Shown: positions 25,054 through 35,344, counted from the stretch's first letter. The stretch: DNA of 64,000 bases from Natronocalculus amylovorans (GCF_023638035.1 NZ_JAKRVX010000003.1:372001-436000); one strand, 5' to 3'. Numbers and translations: made by a program. Notes: generated from the letters alone by a model not told the origin.

Positions 25054-25803
25054 ATGTCTGTAGCGCCTGTTGATGCGGTTGTGGCTGCATTCGATACTGC
25101 CGACCACGTGGTTGTGATGACCGGCGCTGGTGTCAGCACTGCATCCGGTATCCCCTCATTTCGCGGTGATGATGGCATCTGGGGTGCGCAGTTTGATCCA
25201 AATGCGTTTCATATCTCCCGATTTGAACGTGACCCTGCAGGATTTTGGACAGATCGCCTCGCACTCTATGAGCAGATGCTTCCTGCCGGCCTGGCACCGA
25301 ACCCAGCGCATGAAGCACTCGCGGCACTCGAATCCGCGGGCCGCCTTGATGCAGTTATTACACAGAATACAGATGGGCTCCATCGAGCAGCAGGTACGAC
25401 GAGCCTTATAGAGCTTCACGGAACCACTGCACAGGTACGGTGTCATCGCTGTGACGCGGCAACGCCAGCGGAACCAGTACATCAGCGGATCCGGGATGGA
25501 GAGAACCCACCGCACTGTCCGTGTGGTGGTGTTTATAAACCGGACGTGATTTTATTTGGTGAACTCCTCGATCGGGAGGCCCTGTCACAGGCAAAATCAC
25601 TCATTCGAGAGACAGAACTATTGATCGTGGCTGGCTCATCACTGACGGTGCAGCCCGCAGCGGGCCTCCCACGGGGACGGAATGGGGCCGATCTTGTGCT
25701 CATCAACTACGATCGAACACCGTACACAGAGACAGCAGATATCTGGATTGACGGCGACGTTTCGACAGTGCTACCGGCGATTGCAGCTGCCCTTGTTGAA
25801 TAG
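25054..25803 (+). CDS. Sir2-family NAD-dependent protein deacylase
   Basis: ATG 25054 gives 249 residues. Sirtuin motifs are complete: GAGVSTASGIPSFRG near 27-40, TQNTDGLH near 105, and the catalytic His in ELHGTTAQVRCHRC. A Cys4 zinc site is formed by CHRC and CPCG. FGELLDRE and VAGSSLTVQPAAGLP complete the NAD pocket. The enzyme removes acyl groups from lysines in proteins such as Alba or acetyl-CoA synthetase, consuming NAD+. An aspartate-rich tail typical of halophiles is missing. It is followed 59 bases on by a LOG-like protein that may share its message. Confidence 0.93.
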   Translation: MSVAPVDAVVAAFDTADHVVVMTGAGVSTASGIPSFRGDDGIWGAQFDPNAFHISRFERDPAGFWTDRLALYEQMLPAGLAPNPAHEALAALESAGRLDAVITQNTDGLHRAAGTTSLIELHGTTAQVRCHRCDAATPAEPVHQRIRDGENPPHCPCGGVYKPDVILFGELLDREALSQAKSLIRETELLIVAGSSLTVQPAAGLPRGRNGADLVLINYDRTPYTETADIWIDGDVSTVLPAIAAALVE

Positions 25804-25862
25804 TGGAGATCTCCGAGAAACACGCAGCATTAATTCACTCCCTTTCGTTCGTGTGACTACCA

Positions 25863-26315
25863 ATGCGTGTGAGCATAATTGGCGGCGGGACGATCGACGA
25901 TGAGACGGCGACAATCGCTGAATCGGTCGGGGAAGCGGTGGCAACGAGGGGACATACTGTTGTCTGTGGTGGATTAAGTGGGGTGATGGAGGCCGCTTGT
26001 CGTGGGGCACAGACTGCTGGCGGTGAGACGATCGGTATTCTGCCGACAGACCGACTTGAGGATGCAAACGAATATGTGACAACGCCGATCGCAACTGGGA
26101 TTGGTCACGCACGGAACCCAATCGTGGTCATGAATGGCGATGCGGTGATTGCGATTGATGGTGCTGGCGGAACATTATCTGAGATTGGATTTGCAACCGT
26201 GTTTGAAAAGCCGATCGCAGGTATCAACACGCATGATGTCCCGTATATTCACCAAGTCTCTTCGGCGGCAGAGGCGGTTACGTACATTGAAGAGGCGGTC
26301 GAAACCGCGGATTGA
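25863..26315 (+). CDS. LOG/TIGR00725-family nucleotide-binding Rossmann protein
   Basis: This 150-residue SLOG-type protein has an N-terminal VSIIGGGTIDDE, CGGLSGVMEAACRGA near 38-52 and GIGHARNPIVV near 80. A Gly-rich DGAGGTLSEIGFA near 103-115 stands in place of the PGGxGTxxE of LOG cytokinin riboside phosphohydrolases. The catalytic Glu is kept in this motif and an Arg in GHARNPI. Archaeal members are usually annotated TIGR00725, with possible nucleotide N-glycosidase or nucleotide-sensing roles. The family is clear; the activity is not. Confidence 0.85.
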   Translation: MRVSIIGGGTIDDETATIAESVGEAVATRGHTVVCGGLSGVMEAACRGAQTAGGETIGILPTDRLEDANEYVTTPIATGIGHARNPIVVMNGDAVIAIDGAGGTLSEIGFATVFEKPIAGINTHDVPYIHQVSSAAEAVTYIEEAVETAD

Positions 26316-26386
26316 ACGTGCTGGATTGATGATTGTCAGGCCAACAAGAATAGCATTGATAAGGGTTGGGCAAGTGTGGCTACGGT

Positions 26387-27424
26387 ATGCACCGTCGTGC
26401 CCTCCTTGCGTCGATCGTACCAGTTGGTCTGAGCGGATGCGGTGACGTTCGAATAATAAATAATACAGGTCAGACTGAAACCGAGGAGGAACCAACAACG
26501 GAACCGGAGGAAACACCGGACGAGCAGGAAGATGAAGTTGAAATCCCAGATATTGGTGTTGACCCTGGAGAGATCCGATGTCCACCCTTTGAGCCGCCTG
26601 TTGATACCGTCGTAGCGGACACAACAACTGCACCACTCCGTCTTGGCATATCGGAGCATGAACTCACGCTCCCGGAAACCGCGTTTACCCTTGAGATAAC
26701 AAACGAGAGCGAGACAACAGTCTCATTCGGCGCCTACAGTTGGACGCTGTGGAAGCGTGTCGAAGCGGAGTGGTACCACATCGTGCCATTCACCCAATCA
26801 ACACCTGAAATAATACTTTCCACAGGGAATGAACATGAGTGGAAGTTTGAAATCGATAATACAGACCTGTCTCGGCTTCGCTGGACAGACGGCGAAAATA
26901 CAACACTGAATGGCATTGGTCCAGGCGAGTATGCACTAACATTGGCGTGCAACGTAGAGGCAGGAGAGCAAACCGAACGATTCGGCCTCTGTCAGTCACT
27001 CACAATTACCGGTGATTCGATCGAAGTCACCCCGACTGTCGATCCAGAAACACAACAGCGGGCAGGGTCGGCAGTCACCGTTCAAACAGACACGCAAGCG
27101 GAGCCGGTGCGTGCATATGAGCTTGTGCGTGCAGATTCAAACGAAACCCCACAACGCACCCTGATCGCAGAACAGCTGTTTCAGTCAGGGACGCCACAAC
27201 CGCATCCGCTTCGAAATATGATTCCATTTTTTGCTGACGATGTGACTCGGGTGCAGTATGCTATCGCTACTCGTCAGATCCATCCGTTGGTCGATCCACC
27301 GACGGTGTTCGAATACGAGGGACAACAGTATCACCTCACAACCGAAGAGTTCATCGAACCGGAAGAAACGGAGACAGAAGCCGAGACCGAGACCGATATT
27401 GAGACTGGAACCGAAGAAGAGTAG
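26387..27424 (+). CDS. secreted lipoprotein with Ig-like domain and acidic tail
   Basis: ATG 26387 gives MHRRALLASIVPVGLSGCGD: a short twin-Arg n-region, a hydrophobic core and a lipobox LSGC, so this looks like a Tat lipoprotein anchored by a lipid on Cys. A disordered Glu/Thr/Pro linker (24-60) follows, then a beta-sandwich domain (ELTLPETAFTLEITNESETTVSFGAYSWTLW; NDEFs of Ig-like type) and further beta-rich sequence. The C-terminus is a Glu/Thr repeat (TETEAETETDIETGTEEE). Cell-surface location is inferred. No enzymatic motif is seen. Confidence 0.75.
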   Translation: MHRRALLASIVPVGLSGCGDVRIINNTGQTETEEEPTTEPEETPDEQEDEVEIPDIGVDPGEIRCPPFEPPVDTVVADTTTAPLRLGISEHELTLPETAFTLEITNESETTVSFGAYSWTLWKRVEAEWYHIVPFTQSTPEIILSTGNEHEWKFEIDNTDLSRLRWTDGENTTLNGIGPGEYALTLACNVEAGEQTERFGLCQSLTITGDSIEVTPTVDPETQQRAGSAVTVQTDTQAEPVRAYELVRADSNETPQRTLIAEQLFQSGTPQPHPLRNMIPFFADDVTRVQYAIATRQIHPLVDPPTVFEYEGQQYHLTTEEFIEPEETETEAETETDIETGTEEE

Positions 27425-27446
27425 GATATAGCCGCTACCGCGTAGG

Positions 27447-28502
27447 TTACCAAGTTCCGTGGAAGGTATCGAACTCAAGCGAGTCAAGCGGTTTATTCCC
27501 AACTGCAATTTCGTACTCGCCTGGGGTCAACATCGGCTTGTGGAATCGCGGTCCATCGTCTGTTGTAATCCGTGGACAACCGGTGTTGACGAACGCATCC
27601 ATGTTGAAGTTCCGTAGCCGATCGGGCGTCACTTCGTCCATCGTAATAAGATATGCATTATCGTTGTTTTCGATGATCTTTTCAGCAATCTCCCAACGAC
27701 CTTGCCCAATCTTTGTACAGAAGATGACACCCCATTTTTCCGATCCCATTGCTTTGTGAACCGAGGCGTAGCGCTGTTTCATGAACTGCTCTGGATCTGC
27801 AATTGTCACCACATTGTTCACTGGGTCTGCGATGACGACGTTCTTGTCTGGATGTTCCATTGCAAGTCCAAGCGGATGGAACTTCCCACCACCGACGTAC
27901 AGCACTTGCTCTGCATCAATATCGGCAGATGCATAGTTGCAGCCGAGTACTTGACCCTCATAAGTGAGCCGATCGTCCCCACGTCGGGTGTGAACATTGT
28001 AGTCCCGTTCTTCAAGCCAATCGACCATGTCACCAAAGAGATTCATGTGTTGGGCCGTGGTGACAAGCCCAACATCGGGATCATCAGCAGGGTCCGCGAG
28101 CTCTTCGAGCGAGTCCTCCATGATCGGATATGGATCCACGTTGGAGAACAGCGGAACGTAGATGATTCGATCGGATTCTTTCATTGCTGAGTGCCCAAAG
28201 TGGACAAACACATCAGTTCGCCGCATCAAGTAGGTGTCCAAGTCACAGGCACCATAGCATGGCTGTCCAGAGAGCATGAATGTTACATCCGGCGCAAGCT
28301 CTCGGAGGTCGTCTGCAACTGCAGGACCACGGCGTTTCAGTCCCTCTGGGAACTGAAGTCCAACTTTTGATGCATCTCGTGCTTCTATTTCTTCGATAAT
28401 CCGATCGAGTTCGTAATCCCATTCGCGGTCATGTTTTAACGACATGCCCGTATTTCGAAGGTCACCCTCGGTTTGGGGTTCCGAGGTACCATCCTGACTC
28501 AT
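27447..28502 (-). CDS. dph2: Dph2-type diphthamide biosynthesis enzyme
   Basis: The 351-residue protein has the three Cys that hold the [4Fe-4S] cluster of archaeal Dph2: QPCYGACD near 88, GCNYAS near 180 and NTGCPRI near 310. Other hallmarks are QFPEGLKRRGP near 48 and VLYVGGGKFHPLG near 190. The homodimeric radical enzyme transfers the 3-amino-3-carboxypropyl group of SAM to a His of elongation factor 2, the first step of diphthamide synthesis. SAM would come from the synthetase at 46355. It is monocistronic on the minus strand, convergent with the lipoprotein gene 22 bases away. Confidence 0.93.
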   Translation of the reverse strand: MSQDGTSEPQTEGDLRNTGMSLKHDREWDYELDRIIEEIEARDASKVGLQFPEGLKRRGPAVADDLRELAPDVTFMLSGQPCYGACDLDTYLMRRTDVFVHFGHSAMKESDRIIYVPLFSNVDPYPIMEDSLEELADPADDPDVGLVTTAQHMNLFGDMVDWLEERDYNVHTRRGDDRLTYEGQVLGCNYASADIDAEQVLYVGGGKFHPLGLAMEHPDKNVVIADPVNNVVTIADPEQFMKQRYASVHKAMGSEKWGVIFCTKIGQGRWEIAEKIIENNDNAYLITMDEVTPDRLRNFNMDAFVNTGCPRITTDDGPRFHKPMLTPGEYEIAVGNKPLDSLEFDTFHGTW

Positions 28503-28730
28503 TGTACGTGTTTACGCATCAGGACGGTTAAACACGGTGTTTTCAAAAACAATGGTCTATCTATACTAATTGTTTACAATTTTCACTGTTTGGTGAACAA
28601 CATTCAATATTATATAGTGATAATAGTAATGTCGTACCAAGACGTCCATGGTGAGTGTTAACAGTATAATTCACATCTTCGTATCAATATAGATAATTGG
28701 CACCCCTAATTTATTTTTTGGCTATTTTGA

Positions 28731-31088
28731 ATGTATTATATGACAGACGGAGAAATGAATCTCGCCCGTCGGCTCTATGACAAATTACGGGGTCGATACA
28801 TGTTCAAAATCGGGGCAGCAGTTCTTATTGTCACTGCAGTACTTTTTGCAGGGAGTGCGTTTGCATTCACCCAGACGCAAGCCGGTGTTGAAGCAGATGC
28901 CGAACAGACACTAATGAATGCAGCGGAACGCGAAGCAGAAGGGATCGATCGGTGGCTCGAAGACCGTCAAAACGATGTCGAGACGATCTCCGCATCACCA
29001 ACACTGGCTGATGGTGACACATCTGAGATTCGTGCCCAATTAATAAACGATGATAATTTGCTACCAGACCATGTTATCGAAATCCATTACTACAACATGA
29101 AAACTGGCGAAGTCGAAGTAAGCTCGGCGGGAGCTGAAGAAGGGCTGAATGCCCGAGATGCTGATCGGCCGTGGGCAGTTGATGAGACATACTTTGACGA
29201 TGCAGATCAAGTGACGGTATTCGACCCATACGAGGCAGCAGGCACGAACCGACTTACGTTCATGAGTCCGGTAGAAGGGGATGGCTCGTATGCAGTGGTA
29301 CTTATTACGGATCTTGCTGTGCGAGGTGACGTGCTTGACTCTCCTGTCGAAGGAGGTGTGCTTGAGATACTGTCCACAGACACGGGAAATGTCGTGATTG
29401 CAGCGGATGGTTCCGCAATTAATCAAGAGTACTTCGGGCTTGATCCACTTCCACACCTCACATCGCCGCTTCATGAGCCACGAATTGACACTGTTGAGAA
29501 CGAACATGAGCTAATTGATGACAACCAGATGGTTGTTGCACAGGCACCAGTGCAAGACCAACCGTGGGCTGTAACTGTTGCCGCACCCGAGGGGCAAATA
29601 TATGCGACCGTCGGTATTGTGACACAGAATATTCTTATTCTGGTTGCAATCTCGTTGTTCGGGCTCATTGGGCTCGGTGCAGTCATTACTCGTGATATCA
29701 ACAACTCGTTGGACGATATGACTGGCTACGCGGAGGCAATCGAAGCAGGTGATTTGGAGGTGTCGATCGATCGTTCTCGAACGGATGAGTTCGGCCAACT
29801 CTCCGTGCTCTTCACTCGGATTCGAGATACGCTGAAATCACAACTCCAAGCGGTCGAGACACAAGCAGAGGACGCTGCCGCTGCAAAGGCAGAGGCGGAA
29901 TCGTTTGCAGACCACCTCGAAACAAAAGCTCGCGAATACGAAATGACAATGGACGCCTGTCGTGAAGGGAATCTGACGTCACGACTCGATCCACAGTCGG
30001 ATAGTGAGGCACTTGAACAGATTGCACTCTCATTCAATAGCATGATGGACGAATGGGAGGAGACCATCGTGGATGTCCAAACGTTCGCAGAGAACGTTCA
30101 CGAATCAAATACGGTGTTGGTCTCAGATCTTGATGAGGTAAACGATGCAAGCGTTGAGGTTGCGGAGTCAGTTGATGAGATTGCACAAGGTGCAGAAGCA
30201 CAGCAATCAAACCTCGACCAGGTTGCAAGCGAGATGAACAATCTCTCTGCAACGATCGAAGAGATTGCATCCTCTTCGGAAGCAGTCGCGGAAACATCCG
30301 AAGATGCGGTCCAATCCGTGTCATCAAGTCGTGATGATGCTGGCGAAGCGATCGATGAGATTCAAGGTATTAAAAGCCAGGCCGATCAGACGATTGAGCA
30401 GATCGATCGGCTTGATCAGCGAGTGACAGACATTAGTGAAATAACGGATTTCATCGGTGATATGGCCGAACAGACCAATATCCTTGCGCTCAATGCGTCA
30501 ATCGAAGCCGCACGGGCGGGAGAGGCAGGTGCAGGATTTGCGGTTGTCGCAAATGAAGTGAAATCGCTTGCTGGGGAGACCCAAGAGGCAGCCGAAGAGA
30601 TCGAATCGATCGTAGACGATCTCCAAGCACAGGCCGATCGGACAGTGGAGGATTTCGAAACCGTCCACGAGCGGGTTGAACGTGGGATTGACGTGATCGA
30701 AAACGCGAATAAGTCGCTTGAAGCAGTTGAATCGCACGTCATGGAAACGGACTCAAATATTCAAGATATCAACCAATCCACTGAAACGCAAGCCGTTTCA
30801 ACGGAGGAGGTTGCATCAACCGTTGATGATGTTGTCTCCATTTCCGAAGAGTCAACTTCGGAGGCTCGATCGGTCGCCTCTGCTGCAGAACAGCAACGAA
30901 TGGTACTTGAAGACGTGGTCTCGCGAACGGAGACATTAGCAAACGATGTGACGACACTGAATAAACAGCTCGAACAGTTCCATGTCTCAGCCTCCACGAG
31001 CGAGGAGGAACTTACACCACAGCCACAGCTAGCTGATGGTGGGGAAGATATCAAACGTAACACTACGACCGACACAGAACAAGAATAA
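28731..31088 (+). CDS. halobacterial transducer (methyl-accepting chemotaxis protein) with dCache sensor
   Basis: 785 residues; ATG 28731, or 28740 as alternative. TM1 lies at about 27-47, an extracellular Cache-type domain at about 50-280 ([32 protein letters not shown]), TM2 at about 285-312 and HAMP at about 313-370. A second HAMP-like linker leads to the cytoplasmic four-helix bundle. The CheA-contact tip is [19 protein letters not shown] near 578-595. Flanking Glu/Gln-rich helices supply methylation sites. The acidic tail is short. It signals an extracellular ligand to CheA and so implies a motile cell. No che genes are in the window, and the ligand is unknown. Confidence 0.93.
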   Translation: MYYMTDGEMNLARRLYDKLRGRYMFKIGAAVLIVTAVLFAGSAFAFTQTQAGVEADAEQTLMNAAEREAEGIDRWLEDRQNDVETISASPTLADGDTSEIRAQLINDDNLLPDHVIEIHYYNMKTGEVEVSSAGAEEGLNARDADRPWAVDETYFDDADQVTVFDPYEAAGTNRLTFMSPVEGDGSYAVVLITDLAVRGDVLDSPVEGGVLEILSTDTGNVVIAADGSAINQEYFGLDPLPHLTSPLHEPRIDTVENEHELIDDNQMVVAQAPVQDQPWAVTVAAPEGQIYATVGIVTQNILILVAISLFGLIGLGAVITRDINNSLDDMTGYAEAIEAGDLEVSIDRSRTDEFGQLSVLFTRIRDTLKSQLQAVETQAEDAAAAKAEAESFADHLETKAREYEMTMDACREGNLTSRLDPQSDSEALEQIALSFNSMMDEWEETIVDVQTFAENVHESNTVLVSDLDEVNDASVEVAESVDEIAQGAEAQQSNLDQVASEMNNLSATIEEIASSSEAVAETSEDAVQSVSSSRDDAGEAIDEIQGIKSQADQTIEQIDRLDQRVTDISEITDFIGDMAEQTNILALNASIEAARAGEAGAGFAVVANEVKSLAGETQEAAEEIESIVDDLQAQADRTVEDFETVHERVERGIDVIENANKSLEAVESHVMETDSNIQDINQSTETQAVSTEEVASTVDDVVSISEESTSEARSVASAAEQQRMVLEDVVSRTETLANDVTTLNKQLEQFHVSASTSEEELTPQPQLADGGEDIKRNTTTDTEQE

Positions 31089-31148
31089 ACGCCTTTTTGA
31101 TGGCGGAGTTTTTTCAATATTGACAGAGTAATACCAATAGAGTCAGCG

Positions 31149-31793
31149 ATGTCGAAACCCAGTTCGGATGCATTTAACGATGAACGAGTGTTACAGCACC
31201 GATCGGAGCGGACCGGCTGGGACCGATTTCTGACGGATGCGATCTACTACGGGCTTGGGCAGATAATCCTGCTCACATTTCCAATTTTTTGGCTGCTGTA
31301 TCAGACGCCGTTTATTGATATTGAGGCAATCGCAGCGGGGTGGGCTACACTCGTTGCGTTGGTTATCGGAATTGGATTCGGACGTGGTGGTCGACTGCCG
31401 ATCAACACTTCATGGCCGTCTTTGACAAATGGAATGCTTGGCTCTGCAGATGGATATCGAACCTATCTCTCCCGCGCAGTCTACCTCTCTACGACATTCA
31501 TGCTTGGTGCATACATCGGTGCATATGCGGCAATCTGGAGTGGATCACTCTTTGTAGCGCCGATCGTTGGTGGCAGTATCGGCCTCATTGCGATACTCAT
31601 GCTTCCAACACTCCTTCATGAGAATTCGTCGATCGCAGTCGCACGTATTGGGTACAATATCGTTGGGTTGGGGGTCGGTATTATCGGATCATCTCCATTT
31701 GATATCGGTGTAGGCGACCCAACTGTTGGCGTGGTTCTGCTTGCTGTTGCGATCTGTATCTACCTAGATGCAACCTACATACTGGGTACATAG
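31149..31793 (+). CDS. polytopic membrane protein, uncharacterised
   Basis: The 214-residue protein has a charged N-terminal 30 residues and about six hydrophobic segments (QIILLTFPIFWLLY; ATLVALVIGIGFG; YLSTTFMLGAYIGAYAAIW; VAPIVGGSIGLIAILM; AVARIGYNIVGLGVGIIG; VGVVLLAVAICIYLDATY). No charged transporter motif or Cys pair is visible. It lies 60 bases after the transducer gene on the same strand, and might be cotranscribed. I cannot assign a family. Confidence 0.65.
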   Translation: MSKPSSDAFNDERVLQHRSERTGWDRFLTDAIYYGLGQIILLTFPIFWLLYQTPFIDIEAIAAGWATLVALVIGIGFGRGGRLPINTSWPSLTNGMLGSADGYRTYLSRAVYLSTTFMLGAYIGAYAAIWSGSLFVAPIVGGSIGLIAILMLPTLLHENSSIAVARIGYNIVGLGVGIIGSSPFDIGVGDPTVGVVLLAVAICIYLDATYILGT

Positions 31794-31940
31794 TACACAG
31801 ATGTGGTTTGATATGTATCTGAATCTGTTCAGTTGCTATCGAGATACTTGCTAACAGTGTAAACAATTAAACAGTGAACATACCTACTCTCTGTTGTTCT
31901 ACTCTGAGAGACTATCTGTGCAATATACCCGGAGGGAGGG

Positions 31941-32195
31941 ATGAAAACACACACATTTGACTGGAAATCCGGAAGCGAACCGAGCGTTGCAATCGTTACT
32001 GCGGTCGCGGATACTGTTGACAAATCACCATCATTACTGCCGCCACTCCAGCAGTATATTGAGGTTGACTCTATTGACACGTTGTTGCTCGATAGCGCTG
32101 AAAACGGCCGTGTGATACAGCTGTCATTTACGTATGCCAAAACAGATGTCACGGTTACAAGCGATGGTTACGGCGTTGTTGAGTATGGACCCTAA
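31941..32195 (+). CDS. HalOD1 output-domain protein
   Basis: The 84-residue protein fits the stand-alone HalOD1 domain: EPSVAIVTAVADTVDKSP, then LPPLQQYIEVDSIDTLL, then the beta region VIQLSFTYAKTDVTVTSDGYGVV. HalOD1 is a haloarchaeal domain found alone or at the end of signalling proteins, and it is presumed to be an output or binding module. A GGAGG-like GGAGGGAGG lies eight to 15 bases before the ATG (31931-31939), an unusually strong ribosome site for this window. The gene has no coupled neighbour. Confidence 0.85.
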   Translation: MKTHTFDWKSGSEPSVAIVTAVADTVDKSPSLLPPLQQYIEVDSIDTLLLDSAENGRVIQLSFTYAKTDVTVTSDGYGVVEYGP

Positions 32196-32248
32196 AGTGA
32201 CACTGGTGTTACTCCCCTGTTGAAGTGTCTCTATAGCTAATTACGCGT

Positions 32249-32902
32249 ATGTCAGCGCTACCGTTAGAACACATCTCACTCGAACCAAAAGAACAGTCAG
32301 ATGGCCCGTCACCCGCCGTATTTGTGCTACACGGACGCGGTGCAAACGAGCAGGACCTACTCCCGATCGCAGACGAACTCCCCGATGAGTTGCATGTGAT
32401 TAGTCTACGGGCACCCGATCGGCTCCAAGGCGGCTACACGTGGTATGAACTTGATCTCTCCGGCGGTGGGCTCCATGAGAGCCAACCGCACCCAGAGCAG
32501 TTCCGCCGCAGCCTTGAGCTTGTTTCTGAATCCGTTTCGGCAGCAATCGAGAGCTACTCTCTTGACGCCGATCAGATAGGGCTGCTCGGATTCAGTCAAG
32601 GATCAATAATGAGCATGTCGCTTGTGCTTGAGAACCCAACGCAGTTTGCATGGGTTGTTGCATTGCATGGCTATCTTGCAGATTCACATACAGATGTCCA
32701 ACCGGATGCCATTGCGGGAAAACCGATTTTTATTGGTGCAGGGAAAGCGGATCGAATTATCCCGCATACACGAGCGAAGGACGCAGCAGATCGATTTGAA
32801 TTGATCGGCGCAGACGTCTCATTTACCGCATATAATGCGCCACATGGCGTCAGTCCAGAGGAACTGCGCGATCTGGTTGCCTTTGTGTCAGCGCAACTCT
32901 GA
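32249..32902 (+). CDS. alpha/beta-hydrolase carboxylesterase (phospholipase/carboxylesterase family)
   Basis: 217 residues with the full esterase set: HGRGANEQDLLPIADELP (oxyanion region, near 28-45), the nucleophile in LGFSQGSIMS (Ser near 116), Asp in GAGKADRIIP near 170 and His in NAPHGVSPEE near 201. It resembles the COG0400 carboxylesterase/phospholipase group, cytoplasmic and without a signal peptide. The natural substrate is probably a short acyl ester. The stop abuts the stop of the convergent antiporter gene with no spacer. Confidence 0.9.
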   Translation: MSALPLEHISLEPKEQSDGPSPAVFVLHGRGANEQDLLPIADELPDELHVISLRAPDRLQGGYTWYELDLSGGGLHESQPHPEQFRRSLELVSESVSAAIESYSLDADQIGLLGFSQGSIMSMSLVLENPTQFAWVVALHGYLADSHTDVQPDAIAGKPIFIGAGKADRIIPHTRAKDAADRFELIGADVSFTAYNAPHGVSPEELRDLVAFVSAQL

Positions 32903-33910
32903 TCAGACACTTGGAAGTAAATTGACATACCCTGCTGTTTCGATAAGAATCCAGATCACGAATACACCGTAACACCCCAATAAAAACAACCCCTCATTTC
33001 GTGTGATCGCTAAATCGGTTCGCATCGCTGTGAAAAGTGCAACGGTTGCGACAGTCAGAACGCCCATCATCGGGACCGCAAGGCTGTAATCTACAGTGGT
33101 TTGGCCGATCAAGAGCACACCAACCGGAAGTGCGACAAGCAGGTCAAACGTGTTGCTCCCAAGTACATTTGCAACACTAACCTCCCCATGGCCGCCACCT
33201 GCTGCACGAATGCTCACAAATGCATCAGGAAAGCTCGTTCCTGCAGCAACGATTGTGAGCCCCCAAAAGAACTCCGGAGAATCAAACATGTCGCCGAAGC
33301 CAAGCGCCGCACGAATCAACCCCTCAACCGCAACTACAATAAGAACCATTCCAACTGCAAGCTTGATCCACTCGGGAGCGATCGACATCTTTGGTGGTTT
33401 AACGGGCGGTTTATAATCGCTTACATCCTGATACTGAATAAAAATATAGAGAACGTACATTCCGATCGGAATCAGTGCAAGCGGCCGGCCGATGACGGAT
33501 GTTGACCCACTTCCATCGGTGTTATAGATCACACCGAACGAAAATGTCAAGAGCAAAATGGCGATCGCAAGCATGTAGAACTGGCCTTCCTTGTACACGA
33601 CATCACGAGAGACTTGTAGCGGGCTTCGTCGTAGTGCACTCAACCCCGGAATGACGAGAATATTGAAAATCGCAGAGCCGACAATGACACCGACACCAAG
33701 GTCAAACGTCCCGTGAACAAGCACACCGAGGACAACACTTGCGAGTTCGGGGAAACTCGATCCGATCGCAACAATCACTGCACCTTGGACGACAGCGGGG
33801 AGTCCGTAGTAGGCTGCGATCTTGTGGCTCGATTGCTCAAGAAGTTCGCTTCCTTTCCAAATAACGACGGTGGAGATAATCGCAAGAAAGCTGAGCCACA
33901 GAATTGACAT
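32903..33910 (-). CDS. sodium/calcium exchanger-like membrane antiporter (CaCA family)
   Basis: 335 residues with about ten membrane helices arranged as two homologous halves. The alpha repeats are VAIGSSFPELASVVLG near 50-65 and VAAGTSFPDAFVSIRAA near 220-236, each followed by a second hydrophobic helix with GSNTFDLL or GSAIFNIL. These repeats line the cation sites of CaCA exchangers. The second repeat has Asp where most prokaryotic members have Glu. The likely role is Ca2+ extrusion driven by Na+ or H+. Convergent with the esterase. Confidence 0.9.
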   Translation of the reverse strand: MSILWLSFLAIISTVVIWKGSELLEQSSHKIAAYYGLPAVVQGAVIVAIGSSFPELASVVLGVLVHGTFDLGVGVIVGSAIFNILVIPGLSALRRSPLQVSRDVVYKEGQFYMLAIAILLLTFSFGVIYNTDGSGSTSVIGRPLALIPIGMYVLYIFIQYQDVSDYKPPVKPPKMSIAPEWIKLAVGMVLIVVAVEGLIRAALGFGDMFDSPEFFWGLTIVAAGTSFPDAFVSIRAAGGGHGEVSVANVLGSNTFDLLVALPVGVLLIGQTTVDYSLAVPMMGVLTVATVALFTAMRTDLAITRNEGLFLLGCYGVFVIWILIETAGYVNLLPSV

Positions 33911-33919
33911 ATGACTGAC

Positions 33920-35254
33920 TCACCCACGAATCATACTAAACAGTCCGGTATGAGGCTCCTCATGCAGTGGGAGTTGGATCCACTCCGGTTCCTCATGCTC
34001 TTCAGCATCAACCTCATCAATCCATCTCGGCTCTTCGACAAACTGGCCATCAACAGCGACAATCTGCATTTCAAATCGAGCTGGTTCATCCTCACCAACG
34101 GCGGTATATTGGACTCGAAGAAAGTCAACACGGCCAGTTGGTTGGATAATTGCCAGGGCACGGTAGTCATCAACTGCTGCATGGAACTCCTCTGGTGGTG
34201 TGGTTGACTCAACGATGTATGCAGCGGTACCAAACACGACATCTTCTTCAACCGACGTGTTTGGTGTATCCAGATACCGCTCTACAACCTGCGCGGTTAT
34301 TCCTGTTGCAGCGGCAGTCCCTTCCGGTGATCCTCGGACCTCTGTTTGGGTCTCATTGTCGAGCGTCGATCGACGATATTCGGTTTCCCCATTGGCGTAT
34401 ATTTCAACACTTGTGTTTCTACGGGTAGCGTCTACGGTGTAGTTCATCTGCTCTTCAAATCGGTAGACGGTCCCGTTTGCAACCTCACCGTCAATACGAC
34501 GACTTACGACATCGGGGAATTCGGTTGCAGTCGCTGGGCCCGATTCTCGGATTGAAAAGACATACTGTGCACCGGTAAGTGTGTCTCGGTGGGCCTCTGC
34601 GAGGGCGCTACTGTCAGTGACTCCACTGGCACTCGTCCCCGGAGGATAGCCCTGTTGTTGGTCAGCATTGTCTGTGGTGGCTGACTGATTTGTTTGATTT
34701 ATAAACCGGTCTGAGCCATCAAACTCCATCCCCCGATCGAATTCGGATGCGTCTGTGGTCTCGAACAGCGGTATGATTCCAGTAGCGATCGCAGCACCTG
34801 CAAGACAGACAACGAGTACAAGAACAACCGCCATCAGTGGGGGTCGCGCTTGGAGCGCGTCTGAAGACGTATGTCCCGTCTCTGTGTACGTGAGCGATCG
34901 TCCGAACTGGTTTTGATAGAGCGCTTCTGCTGCGGATCGATCGATTCCATACAGCAGTAGATTTCGGACGGCTGCTGCATCCCACACAACGACATCATCG
35001 TGCAGTGGAGGCTGTTGTGATTGCTGTCGGATCCGGGCTCGGAGTCGATCGCCCCATGACGGGGCCGGCTGCTCGAGATACAGCCGTTTTGACTCCGCAT
35101 TTTTTGAAAGTGTCAATACCGACTGCCCGTTGATCGTCTCGATCGAACCGTTCCATCCCTGTTTATTAAACAGCAACAGGACAAACGCGTACTGCTTCTT
35201 GCGCGAGAGCCTGTTGAAAACAGACACAAACGTGTCTTCAGGGACGACGGCCAT
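33920..35254 (-). CDS. single-span membrane protein with N-terminal cytoplasmic and C-terminal extracellular domains
   Basis: From ATG 35254 (MAVVPEDTF; an upstream start at 35305 is possible) the product has about 444 residues. An N-terminal domain (1-115; FNRLSRKKQYAFVLLLFNKQGW, DDVVVWDAAAVRNLLLYGI) looks like a restriction-endonuclease-type or similar alpha/beta fold. One hydrophobic helix at about 140-162 crosses the membrane. The outer part (200-440) is acidic and beta-rich with many NxT/NxS sequons (for example NQSAT, NETQT). No known family comes to mind. It is divergent from the CC-star-like gene at 35345. Confidence 0.6.
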   Translation of the reverse strand: MAVVPEDTFVSVFNRLSRKKQYAFVLLLFNKQGWNGSIETINGQSVLTLSKNAESKRLYLEQPAPSWGDRLRARIRQQSQQPPLHDDVVVWDAAAVRNLLLYGIDRSAAEALYQNQFGRSLTYTETGHTSSDALQARPPLMAVVLVLVVCLAGAAIATGIIPLFETTDASEFDRGMEFDGSDRFINQTNQSATTDNADQQQGYPPGTSASGVTDSSALAEAHRDTLTGAQYVFSIRESGPATATEFPDVVSRRIDGEVANGTVYRFEEQMNYTVDATRRNTSVEIYANGETEYRRSTLDNETQTEVRGSPEGTAAATGITAQVVERYLDTPNTSVEEDVVFGTAAYIVESTTPPEEFHAAVDDYRALAIIQPTGRVDFLRVQYTAVGEDEPARFEMQIVAVDGQFVEEPRWIDEVDAEEHEEPEWIQLPLHEEPHTGLFSMIRG

Positions 35255-35344
35255 TACCGAGTGTACGGCCTCACTACGCACAAAGATTCCGGCAGCAACA
35301 CCCATCTCCGGCAGGCCTAAATCGCCGGAGTCCTAAAATCATCT

